From Rivularia sp. PCC 7116 (GTDB taxonomy: Bacteria; Cyanobacteriota; Cyanobacteriia; Cyanobacteriales; Nostocaceae), in assembly GCF_000316665.1 (NCBI RefSeq), contig NC_019678.1:992001-1056000 (forward strand): a DNA stretch of 64,000 nt. Reading direction: 5' to 3'. Positions 1 to 8,770 of the stretch are shown here, piece by piece. The position numbers and the translations under genes are program-made. The notes beneath the pieces were generated by a model. That model had not been told where the DNA came from. It saw only the letters and a list, made by a program, of their open reading frames with translations, and ran no database searches. Each line of letters starts with the position of its first letter. Positions within the stretch are counted from its first letter, which is position 1.

Positions 1-1
1 T

Positions 2-238
2 AGAGCAGAAATTTCTGTAATTGCAATCGAAGAACAAGACACAATAGTGGGCTTGGCAGTTGAAGAAATCGGGGGTATGGATTGGCTTGATGTTCAGCAT
101 CTAAGTGCGCCTACCAACGTGCCGGATACTATGGCTCCTTTTTTGAGGGGAGAGTGGTTGAAAGATGCCGAAGTAGAACGGTGTTTGCGACTGCTTGACC
201 AGATGGCAATTTTACGGAGTGCCCGGTGGGCTGGATAA
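2..238 (+). CDS. CheW-like adaptor, C-terminal part (gene enters from the left edge)
   Basis: The frame is open from the window edge and ends in TAA at 236-238, giving about 78 C-terminal residues. The stretch around EEIGGMDWLDVQ and the downstream helix resemble the end of CheW-like adaptors (PixI/HmpC type), which couple a methyl-accepting receptor to a CheA kinase on the cytoplasmic side. The next gene is an MCP that starts only 17 bases after this stop, and a CheA follows, so an adaptor is what the context predicts. The N-terminal half lies outside the window, so the family is inferred from the tail and the neighbours. Confidence 0.7.
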   Translation, partial: RAEISVIAIEEQDTIVGLAVEEIGGMDWLDVQHLSAPTNVPDTMAPFLRGEWLKDAEVERCLRLLDQMAILRSARWAG

Positions 239-255
239 CCGCAAGGAGGCAACAA

Positions 256-3249
256 ATGGCACCAAGTATAGATTACGAGCAGATGTATAAGCAGGCTTAT
301 AATGCCTACGTCAATCAAAATTACACTGAAGCTGCTACCCTTATTGACCAAGTAGTACAGCATTTAACTAAAGACCCGAATGCTCTTTTATTAAAGGGTC
401 ATGTATATTATGTTTTACAAAAATATAATATAGCTAAAGAAGCATATAATACAGTCTTAAATTTAACTACTGACCAAGAACTTCTTGATTTTGCTCGTAA
501 TGGTTTAGAAAATATTAGTCATTACCAAGCCGAATTAGATGCTCAAAGTTTTGAAGTTGACAATGGAAGCGAGGACATAGATTTACCGGATTCTTCATCC
601 GAAGAAATACAGCCTGCTGAAAATTTGTTTGATGAAAGTGCTAGCAGCAGTAATTCGGATAGCAATAATTTCACTTTTTCTTCTGAAAACGCTTCGGAAG
701 ATGAAGGTAAAGAAGTTACAGATTTACTTAACGAAGCAAAGAGTCCTTTTGATATAGGTGCCGACAGTCAAATATTTGATGCGATACCAAATTTTGAAGA
801 GGAGAATCTGAGTGAGGATAATCCTTTTGCTCAGAGCGAACTAAAACCAGCAGATACAGATGTTCATCAAAACGGGGAAGGAGTTTCTAAACCCGAGCTT
901 GAACTACCTTCTTTTTGGCAAGAAGATATTTCAGCAAGTAATTCAAAGGATTCCGCTGCCGCAGGTGATGATTCATCTTCGTCTGGTGAAGAATATTCTC
1001 CTTTTTCAAAATTAGAAGTTGACGACAACTCGAATCAAAACCAATTTGCACCTTCAGCTGATTTACCACCTACGAGCAGCCTGCAAGAAGAAGATTTATT
1101 TTTCGAGGATAATCCAGGTGAGGATAGTGAAAGCTTTAGTTTACCGAGCAATTTTTTTAGTGAAGACTTTTCGGTAGATGACACCCAAGCAAAAACTTTT
1201 TCATCTTCGGCTCGGGGTTTAGATCGTGTCTCGGATAGTTTTTCTGAAATGTCTTCTGTTGAAGAAGATTTTTCTCGCGAGCAATCTTCAGAATTGTTAG
1301 AATCGTCGCAATTATCTGAAGAATCTACGGCATCTGAGCAAAATAAACCAGGCGATGATAGTTTCGACTTAGATGCATTTGAAGAAGTTTTTGGTGCTGA
1401 AGATTTCGTTACTAATAATGAAGACACCAAGAGTATTGCTAAAGCTGTTAATACCAACAGTAGTACTAACAGCAGTAATATCGAGTATTTAGACGATTTT
1501 GACGAATTTGATGACTTAGGAAATATTTCGGGATTCGATTTATCCAATGGAAATCCAGCATTTTCCGATGTAATACCTGATTCTGGTTCGCTACGAACTA
1601 ATGGAGCTTTGAGCGGTGAGAACATGGAAAGTTCTTTGCCCAGTGAAATTAGTAACAGTATTTCCAACGATGAATTGGGAGACAGTATAGATGATGATGC
1701 TCCCGTAGGCGAAAGGGATGCAGAACTGTTTAGTATCACAAATTCCCAAGAAGCGGTTCCAGTCTTTACTCAGAATGATGACAATAAAGTTGAAGCGCAA
1801 GTAAATGTGGAGCAGGGAGTTTTTGCTGCTTTAGAAAATGCTCCTTTGAAAACCAAACAATGGTTAACTGCTGGAATTGTAGGTGTTGTTTCTTCTGTCG
1901 TAGTAGCTACAGTCAGTTTTGGAGCAACAAGTATATCTCCAGCAAATCAGCGGGAATCCATACGTAATACTGGTTGGATAATGGCATTTGCGGCTGGAAT
2001 TGCCGGTTTTGTAACTACGGGAGCGATGGGGCACCTGACTCTCAAACAAGTTCGTCGCACGACAAAGGATTTAGAAACGCAATTCAACTCTGTACGTAAA
2101 GGTAATTTGAACGCTCAAGCTACAGTTTACTCTGAAGATGAATTCGGACAATTAGCGGCTGGCTTTAATGAAATGGCGCGGGTAATTTTTACCACAACTC
2201 ATGAAGCTACACGTAAGGCTCAAGAACAGGAAGAAGCCAAAGAGAATTTACAGCGTCAGGTAATTCGCTTGCTTGATGATGTGGAAGGAGCAGCCCGAGG
2301 CGATTTAACGGTGCAGGCTGAGGTGACGGCTGACGTATTAGGAGCGGTTGCTGATGCTTTCAACTTAACAATTCAAAACCTGCGGGATATTGTCCAACAG
2401 GTAAAGGTAGCAGCAAGAGAAGTTACTAAGGGAGCGACAAATTCCGAAACTTTTGCTAGAGCCTTATCTAGCGACGCTTTGCGACAAGCGGAAGAATTAG
2501 CGGTGACGCTTAATTCCGTGCAGGTAATGACTGATTCGATTCAAAGGGTAGCTGAAGCTGCAAGGGAAGCTGAAGCAGTAGCCCGCGATGCCAGCGAAAT
2601 CGCTCTTAAAGGTGGTGAAGCGGTGGAAAATACTGTGGCAGGTATTTTGGAAATTAGAGAAACTGTTGCTGAAACAACTCGAAAAGTGAAGCGGTTGGCA
2701 GAATCTTCCCAGGAAATTTCTAAAATCGTTGCTTTGATTTCTCAAATTGCTTCTAGAACAAACTTGTTAGCCCTTAACGCTAGTATTGAGGCTGCTCGCG
2801 CCGGAGAATCTGGACGAGGATTTGCCATTGTTGCCGATGAGGTACGTCAGCTTGCTGATAAATCTGCTAAATCTTTGAAAGAAATCGAACAAATTGTCAT
2901 GCAAATTCAGAGCGAAACAGGCTCTGTAATGACTGCAATGGAAGAAGGTACGCAGCAGGTTATTAAAGGTACAAAGTTAGCTGAAGAAGCAAAGCGTTCT
3001 TTGGAAAACATTATTCAAGTTGCGAATCGTATTGACATACTTGTGCGTTCTATCACTACAGATACTGTGGAACAAACGGAAACGTCTCGTGCTGTTGCTC
3101 ATGTAATGCAGTCGGTAGAATTAACCGCACAGGAAACTTCTCAAGAAGCACAGCGAGTATCTGGAGCTTTACAGCACTTAGTGGGTGTATCCCGCGACTT
3201 GATTTCCTCAGTGGAACGTTTCCGAGTGGAAACAGCTGAATCAAGATAA
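256..3249 (+). CDS. Methyl-accepting chemotaxis protein with N-terminal TPR and long acidic linker (PilJ/HmpD type)
   Basis: Receptor of about 997 residues. I chose ATG 256 because AAGGAGG lies six bases upstream; a GTG at 226 overlaps the cheW end. Residues 5-90 look like TPR helices. Residues 100-520 are a Ser/Asp/Glu-rich low-complexity stretch. Two membrane helices (about 536-556 and 573-594) leave only a tiny outside loop, so there is no classical periplasmic sensor. A HAMP domain (about 596-650), a second HAMP-like block (about 665-713) and an MCP signalling domain follow; the hairpin tip carries NLLALNASIEAARAGE. Proteins of this kind control hormogonium or twitching motility with a CheW and CheA, which flank it here. 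Equivalence to HmpD/PilJ is inference. Confidence 0.9.
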   Translation: MAPSIDYEQMYKQAYNAYVNQNYTEAATLIDQVVQHLTKDPNALLLKGHVYYVLQKYNIAKEAYNTVLNLTTDQELLDFARNGLENISHYQAELDAQSFEVDNGSEDIDLPDSSSEEIQPAENLFDESASSSNSDSNNFTFSSENASEDEGKEVTDLLNEAKSPFDIGADSQIFDAIPNFEEENLSEDNPFAQSELKPADTDVHQNGEGVSKPELELPSFWQEDISASNSKDSAAAGDDSSSSGEEYSPFSKLEVDDNSNQNQFAPSADLPPTSSLQEEDLFFEDNPGEDSESFSLPSNFFSEDFSVDDTQAKTFSSSARGLDRVSDSFSEMSSVEEDFSREQSSELLESSQLSEESTASEQNKPGDDSFDLDAFEEVFGAEDFVTNNEDTKSIAKAVNTNSSTNSSNIEYLDDFDEFDDLGNISGFDLSNGNPAFSDVIPDSGSLRTNGALSGENMESSLPSEISNSISNDELGDSIDDDAPVGERDAELFSITNSQEAVPVFTQNDDNKVEAQVNVEQGVFAALENAPLKTKQWLTAGIVGVVSSVVVATVSFGATSISPANQRESIRNTGWIMAFAAGIAGFVTTGAMGHLTLKQVRRTTKDLETQFNSVRKGNLNAQATVYSEDEFGQLAAGFNEMARVIFTTTHEATRKAQEQEEAKENLQRQVIRLLDDVEGAARGDLTVQAEVTADVLGAVADAFNLTIQNLRDIVQQVKVAAREVTKGATNSETFARALSSDALRQAEELAVTLNSVQVMTDSIQRVAEAAREAEAVARDASEIALKGGEAVENTVAGILEIRETVAETTRKVKRLAESSQEISKIVALISQIASRTNLLALNASIEAARAGESGRGFAIVADEVRQLADKSAKSLKEIEQIVMQIQSETGSVMTAMEEGTQQVIKGTKLAEEAKRSLENIIQVANRIDILVRSITTDTVEQTETSRAVAHVMQSVELTAQETSQEAQRVSGALQHLVGVSRDLISSVERFRVETAESR

Positions 3250-3316
3250 AAAGTTGGCAGTGTTAGCAAAGCGTGTCCGTCAGGACATGGAGTGATGAGT
3301 GAGAAATAAATATTAC

Positions 3317-3370
3317 AACTCATAACTCGTAACTCGTAACTTGTAATTCATAACTCATAACTCACAACTT
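3317..3370 (+). repeat. Heptamer tandem repeat between the MCP and cheA
   Basis: About seven and a half imperfect copies of a 7-bp unit of the type AACTCAT/AACTCGT stand in the gap upstream of cheA. This is the kind of short tandem repeat known from heterocystous cyanobacteria. It ends about 16 bases before the cheA start. Confidence 0.85.
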
Positions 3371-3386
3371 ATAAAGACGGACGATT

Positions 3387-6300
3387 ATGCTACCGGAACA
3401 ACAACAGCGCATTTTAGGATACTTTATTGAAGAAGCAACAGACCACCTGAATACTATCGAACAGGGGTTGTTAAATCTCCAAAGTACTCTTAATGACCCG
3501 GATTTAATCAACGAGGTTTTCCGGGCTGCTCACTCTATTAAGGGAGGAGCGGCAATGCTTGGTTTGAGTAGCATTCAGCGTACCTCTCACCGTCTCGAAG
3601 ACTGCTTTAAAGTTCTTAAAGATAATCCAGTCAAGATTGACCAAAAGCTGGAATCTTTATTTCTAGGCGTTTCCGATACTCTCAAAGCGCTGCTGGAACA
3701 TTTAAGCGGACCTTTCGGTTTGACGGAAGAAACTGCTAATACTTTAATGGCTGAAGCGGAACCGGTTTTTGGTTGGCTGAACGAACATTTGGACAAGCTT
3801 GTTCAAAAATCTCCTGGCGAAAGTGCTGCGAAAGAAAATGGTGAAAAAGTCGCGCAAATTCCATTGAAGAGTGCGGCATCTTCTGGAGATAAAAATAATA
3901 GTCAACTGCAAGCAGAAGTATTGAATAAACTGCGGCAGATATTGCAATTATTTAAACAGCCAGCGACACTTGAAAATCGGCAAAGTCTACAGGAATGTAC
4001 TGATTACTTAGCCGAATTGGGTGACAATCGGAATTTCAGCAGCTGGAGTAATTTATGTCGTTCGGCAACTAGTGCTATTGGATATGAACAAAATACCTAT
4101 TTGACTTTAGCAAAAGTTGTTATTACTGAAATTAAGCAAGCGTTGGAGTTGGTTTTAAAAAATAGAGAAAGTGAAATTGTTATCAGCGAACAATTAGAAG
4201 CTTTATTACCTGCGCCAGAAATAGAGTTGTTGGAAATAGAGAATTTGGAAGATAGCGAATCTGCCGCCACAGAATTGCTTATTGAGTCAGAAGCTAACAA
4301 TTATCATGAAGCTGCCGCTGCTGAAGCTTTGTTTTTAACTGATATAGATGACGATATTCATAATGAAACTCCCAACGTTGAAGCAGAAAATAACATTGCA
4401 GCTTTATTTGAAGTATCCGACCAAATTGATGAGAATGTAGACCGCGATGCAGCAACGGTAATTCACGATTTAGATATTCACGGGCCAGAAGTTGGAATTG
4501 CTGAGTTAAATACTCTTGCTGATTTATTTGAAGGTGAATCTCCGGAACTGGATGAAAATTGGCAACAAGAGGAAATTCTAGATTTAAAAGCGGATAAGGC
4601 ACCAAAAAAAGATGTAGAAGCTAATATTGAAATATCTCAAGATACCGATAGCGATTTTCAAGATTTTCTTCTTGTCGAAGAGGGTAATAGTAAAGATAAC
4701 CAAACAAATGTCAAAGAAGAAATGACAATCATGCAGTTGTTTGGTGAAGATTTTCTGGAAGAAGATTTAGAAAATTTAAAAGATACTGCAAGCCACAAGA
4801 TTAATGATTCGCAACCAGCTAAAGATGAACAAGAAATAAACGATTTACTCGAACTAAATTTAGATGATGATAATAAAAATTTAGATGAAGCCCGGTTAGA
4901 TGCGCTTTTAGATGAAACTGCTTCGACTAACGAGGAATCTAATTATTATAATGCTGGCTTTGAAGATTTAAATCAAACTGGTAATTTTGAACTTTTGTTT
5001 GCTGACGATAAAGTCGAACACGATGCAGAGCAGCAAGAAAAGTTAGATTTACCTAGCTTTGACGAAGTTGGCTTAGATACATTGTTTGGAGAATTAGATA
5101 GCGTCGAATCTGATGATAGTTTCGGCGATTTATTTGATGATTCTTTAGACGTAGCAGTACAAGATTCAGGAAACATCTGGGAAAAAACGCAATTTGTACC
5201 TCATGAGGATGTAGCAAAAGCATTAGAGGAAAATTTAATTGAAGCTACTGCATCAGAAGATATCTTTGCTAATGATGAATCGTCTGAAAATCAAGCTACA
5301 AATAATCAACAAGAAAGTACGGATACTAATTTTGATTCAATCTTTTCTGGGGATGTTGCAGATGATTTATTAGAATCAGCACTAAGTGGAAACGAAAGCA
5401 TTTTTGACGATACGAATGAGGATAGGGATGATCGAGGTCATTCTCAGCAATCATCTGTAGAAGAAGATTTATTTGCTATTTCGGATGAAGCTGATGATGC
5501 ACCAGAATCAAATAATCAAGATTCGCCGCAGCAGTTATCTGTAGAAGAAGATTTATTTGCTATTTCGGATGAAGTTGATGATGCGCCAGAATCAAATAAT
5601 CAAGATTCGCCGCAGCAGTTATCTGTAGAAGAAGATTTATTTGCTATTTCGGATGAAGTTGATGATGCACCAGAATCAAATAATCAAGATTCGCCGCAGC
5701 AGTTATCTGTAGAAGAAGATTTATTTGCTATTTCGGATGAAGTTGATAATGCACAAGAATCAAATAATCAAGATTCACAGCAGCAATCATCTGTAGAAGA
5801 AGACTTATTTGCTATTTCTGATGAAGCTGATAACTTACCCGAATTAACTACAGATGAATCACAGATTGAAAGTCTAGATAATTCTATTTTACAAGAAGCT
5901 TCAGATATTGATTCTATCGATTATTCTCAACCTCCCCAATCTTTAGATTCAGAAGTTATAGAAGAAAGTCGCGAAGACAATATTGAATTATCAGAAAACT
6001 TAGAAAATATAACAGCTAATACCCAAGCGCAATTAATTGATGATTTATTTGCTCAAGATATTCCTTTAGATGAGGAAATTAATTTACAAGCAACATCAAA
6101 AGAAGAAGAAATTACATTTTTACCTTTTGTTGCACAACCACAAAAACAAGTAGCTGATGAAAATATCGCAGTTCCCGAAAACGAATTACAGCAACAACCC
6201 GAAGAAATACTAGATGAATTTTCTCAACTAGAATCTTTGCTTGGCGAAGAACAAGTCATAACAGAAGTTGATGATGAATTTGCCGCACTAGAAGATTTGC

Positions 6301-8417
6301 TTGTTCTCGATAACCCCCAAGAAGAAGCAAGCGATACACCAGCCCCAGTAAATATTGAGACCGAGCCAAGTATAGGTGATGAATTTGGCGATTTAGAAAA
6401 ATTACTAGAGCAAGCAAATACATCTGTACCTCGTAAAAATACTGCTAAAGTAAATTCTCCCAAGACTACTCGCAGCGCTAAAGGCGAGCAGTTGATGAGA
6501 GTTCCGGTAAAACATTTAGATAACTTGAGTAACTTAGTTGGGGAATTAGTTGTAAATCGTAACACCTTAGAACAAGACCAGGAACGGATGCGACAATCCC
6601 TCGATAACCTGCTTCATCAAATACAAAACCTTTCTGATGTAGGTGCGAGGATGCAGGAACTTTACGAGCGTTCGTTGTTAGAAGCTTCTTTATTAGCCAG
6701 CCGTAAAGATAACGGATTCGGAAATTCCAGCTTTAACTCCAATTCCGGTTCCGAAATGGGGTTCAGCGAATTAGAAATGGATAGGTTTACCCCTTTTCAT
6801 ACCCTATCCCAAGAAATGATTGAATTAATTGTACGGGTAAGAGAATCAGCAAGCGATATTGACTTTGTTGTTGAAGAAAACGAACGAGTTGCCCGTCAAT
6901 TTCGTCAGGTTACTTCACAACTGCAAGAAGGCATAACCCGATCGCGGATGGAAGCGTTTTCCCAGGTAACAACTCGTTTGGAACGAGGAGTGCGGGATAA
7001 TTCGATTAAGTGCGGCAAGCAAGTGCAATTGTTTATCGAAGGGCAAGATACTTTAATCGATAAAATGATTCTTCAGCATTTAACTGACCCTTTGAATCAT
7101 ATACTTAATAATGCGATCGCTCACGGTATTGAAACTCCCGAAGAAAGAGAAGCAAGAAGTAAACCCGCTCAAGGAACAATTAAAATTCGTGCTTTCCACC
7201 AAGGTAATCAAACCGTTATTTCTGTAAGCGATGACGGCGCTGGTATCGACGCTGAAAAAGTAAAGAAGAAGGCAGTCAAGGTTGGTTTAATTACACCGGA
7301 GCAAGCACGGGCTATGTCGCGAATAGAAGTCTACGAGCTACTATTCCATTCCGGTTTCAGTACCAAAGATCAAGCAGATCAACTTGCAGGAAGAGGTGTC
7401 GGAATGGACGTAGTTCGCACCTCTATCAGCGAAATCCGAGGAACTATTAATACGGATTCTAGCTTGGGTAAGGGAACTACCTTTACTATCCGCTTACCGC
7501 TTACCTTGAGTATTTGTAAAGCTTTATGTTGCGTTTCGGACAAAGCCAGAATTGCCTTTTCGATGGATGGCGTAGAAGATACCTTAGATATGCCAGTCAA
7601 AGAGATTAAGGAAGATAAAGACGGTAAAAAGTATATATTTTGGCGGGATACAAAACTACCTTTCCGTCCTTTGTCTGAGTTATTAACCTTTAACCGTTTG
7701 CTCAGTCGCGGTAACGTTTATGGCGGCAACAGAGATGATGACATGGTTTCCGTGATTATAGTGCGTTCTGCAAATACTATGATTGCGCTGCAAATTGACC
7801 AAGTACTAAGCGAACAAGAAATCGTAATTAAACAATTTGAAGGTCCCGCACCTAAGCCCATCGGTGTAGCTGGTGCTACCGTCCTTGGTGATGGTCGAAT
7901 TATGCCCATTGTTGACGTATTGGAATTAATCGACATCTTTGAAGGACGTACATCCAGGCAAAGCAGCGTCAGCCTGTGGGACCAAAAAGATACTCTTGTA
8001 CCATCAGAGCCTGCTGAAGCGAAAATTGACCCCACAGTATTAATTGTAGATGACTCAATTACAGTCCGTGAATTACTTTCCCTTACCTTTAGTAAAGCAG
8101 GTTATCGTGTCGAACAAGCCCGCGACGGGCAGGAAGCCTGGGACAAATTGCGTTCCGGTTTACCTTGCGATATCGTCTTCTGTGACATCGAAATGCCCCG
8201 TTGTGATGGTTTAGAATTATTATCGCGCATTCAGAAAAATCCCGATCTAAACGATTTACCCATAGCGATGCTTACTTCCCGTGGTGCGGACAAACACAGA
8301 CAAATGGCAATTCAACTAGGTGCAAGCGGATACTTTACTAAGCCATATTTAGAGGAAGCTTTACTTGAAGCCGCAGTCAGAATGCTTAAAGGTGAAAAAT
8401 TAGTTGCCAGTGCTTAG
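3387..8417 (+). CDS. CheA-type hybrid histidine kinase with C-terminal receiver (PilL/HmpE type)
   Basis: Giant kinase of 1676 residues. An N-terminal Hpt domain carries the phospho-acceptor His49 in AAHSIKGGAAMLG. Residues of about 270 to 1030 form a very acidic low-complexity linker with five 28-residue repeats (687 onward). The kinase core follows: dimerisation region from about 1039, HATPase domain with LNHILNNAIAHG, DDGAGID and GRGVGMDVV, a CheW-like domain (about 1372-1525), then a receiver with acceptor Asp1600 in CDIEMPRCDG. It should phosphorylate its own receiver and separate PatA/CheY-like regulators encoded outside the window. Order cheW-MCP-cheA matches pil/hmp motility loci. Spacing from the MCP is 137 bases. 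Confidence 0.95.
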   Translation: MLPEQQQRILGYFIEEATDHLNTIEQGLLNLQSTLNDPDLINEVFRAAHSIKGGAAMLGLSSIQRTSHRLEDCFKVLKDNPVKIDQKLESLFLGVSDTLKALLEHLSGPFGLTEETANTLMAEAEPVFGWLNEHLDKLVQKSPGESAAKENGEKVAQIPLKSAASSGDKNNSQLQAEVLNKLRQILQLFKQPATLENRQSLQECTDYLAELGDNRNFSSWSNLCRSATSAIGYEQNTYLTLAKVVITEIKQALELVLKNRESEIVISEQLEALLPAPEIELLEIENLEDSESAATELLIESEANNYHEAAAAEALFLTDIDDDIHNETPNVEAENNIAALFEVSDQIDENVDRDAATVIHDLDIHGPEVGIAELNTLADLFEGESPELDENWQQEEILDLKADKAPKKDVEANIEISQDTDSDFQDFLLVEEGNSKDNQTNVKEEMTIMQLFGEDFLEEDLENLKDTASHKINDSQPAKDEQEINDLLELNLDDDNKNLDEARLDALLDETASTNEESNYYNAGFEDLNQTGNFELLFADDKVEHDAEQQEKLDLPSFDEVGLDTLFGELDSVESDDSFGDLFDDSLDVAVQDSGNIWEKTQFVPHEDVAKALEENLIEATASEDIFANDESSENQATNNQQESTDTNFDSIFSGDVADDLLESALSGNESIFDDTNEDRDDRGHSQQSSVEEDLFAISDEADDAPESNNQDSPQQLSVEEDLFAISDEVDDAPESNNQDSPQQLSVEEDLFAISDEVDDAPESNNQDSPQQLSVEEDLFAISDEVDNAQESNNQDSQQQSSVEEDLFAISDEADNLPELTTDESQIESLDNSILQEASDIDSIDYSQPPQSLDSEVIEESREDNIELSENLENITANTQAQLIDDLFAQDIPLDEEINLQATSKEEEITFLPFVAQPQKQVADENIAVPENELQQQPEEILDEFSQLESLLGEEQVITEVDDEFAALEDLLVLDNPQEEASDTPAPVNIETEPSIGDEFGDLEKLLEQANTSVPRKNTAKVNSPKTTRSAKGEQLMRVPVKHLDNLSNLVGELVVNRNTLEQDQERMRQSLDNLLHQIQNLSDVGARMQELYERSLLEASLLASRKDNGFGNSSFNSNSGSEMGFSELEMDRFTPFHTLSQEMIELIVRVRESASDIDFVVEENERVARQFRQVTSQLQEGITRSRMEAFSQVTTRLERGVRDNSIKCGKQVQLFIEGQDTLIDKMILQHLTDPLNHILNNAIAHGIETPEEREARSKPAQGTIKIRAFHQGNQTVISVSDDGAGIDAEKVKKKAVKVGLITPEQARAMSRIEVYELLFHSGFSTKDQADQLAGRGVGMDVVRTSISEIRGTINTDSSLGKGTTFTIRLPLTLSICKALCCVSDKARIAFSMDGVEDTLDMPVKEIKEDKDGKKYIFWRDTKLPFRPLSELLTFNRLLSRGNVYGGNRDDDMVSVIIVRSANTMIALQIDQVLSEQEIVIKQFEGPAPKPIGVAGATVLGDGRIMPIVDVLELIDIFEGRTSRQSSVSLWDQKDTLVPSEPAEAKIDPTVLIVDDSITVRELLSLTFSKAGYRVEQARDGQEAWDKLRSGLPCDIVFCDIEMPRCDGLELLSRIQKNPDLNDLPIAMLTSRGADKHRQMAIQLGASGYFTKPYLEEALLEAAVRMLKGEKLVASA
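5445..5840 (+). repeat. 84-bp in-frame tandem repeat inside cheA
   Basis: Units begin at 5445, 5529, 5613, 5697 and 5781, exactly 84 bases (28 codons) apart; the last is partial. Each encodes an acidic block containing SVEEDLFAISDE. The middle copies are almost identical at the DNA level, which points to recent expansion by slippage or recombination. Confidence 0.95.
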
Positions 8418-8770
8418 AAGCAACTCATAGGGTTCGCGGGGAAAGGAGTAAAATGCTTTCTAACAGCCTTAGTCGGAATTCCTGAGCGAAGGCTCTGCCT
8501 TCAGCAAATGTACTACAAGGTTACTTCACCACATTAATTTTGAGGAGTGATTAATGGTTAGATAGTTGAGCTTGTGCCCTCGGACTAAATATATTCTGTG
8601 CGCTTAAGCGCAACTACAAACCCTGTAAAATTAACGCGATCGAGCAGTAAAAGCTGCGGGTTTTGTATCAAGTAGATATTGATATTTTTACGATAAACAA
8701 CGAAAATATTAGAATTTTCACTCTTATGTATATGATTGAAAAACCTTATGGACGATAGCGTACTATAGGT
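8418..8770. other. Intergenic region between cheA and the prolyl oligopeptidase
   Basis: No gene is supported in these 353 bases. A short hairpin (GAAGGC, loop TCT, GCCTTC at 8488-8502) sits 70 bases after the cheA stop and could be part of a dispersed palindrome or a weak terminator; it has no T-run. No clear ribosome site precedes the next start. Confidence 0.5.

Noticed and set aside
226-255. GTG start for the MCP at 226
   Set aside because: It overlaps the cheW end, while ATG 256 has an excellent ribosome site.
1035-1739. Long minus-strand frame of 234 codons, Ser/Leu-rich
   Set aside because: It mirrors the Ser/Asp/Glu-rich coding sequence of the MCP on the other strand and has no recognisable features.
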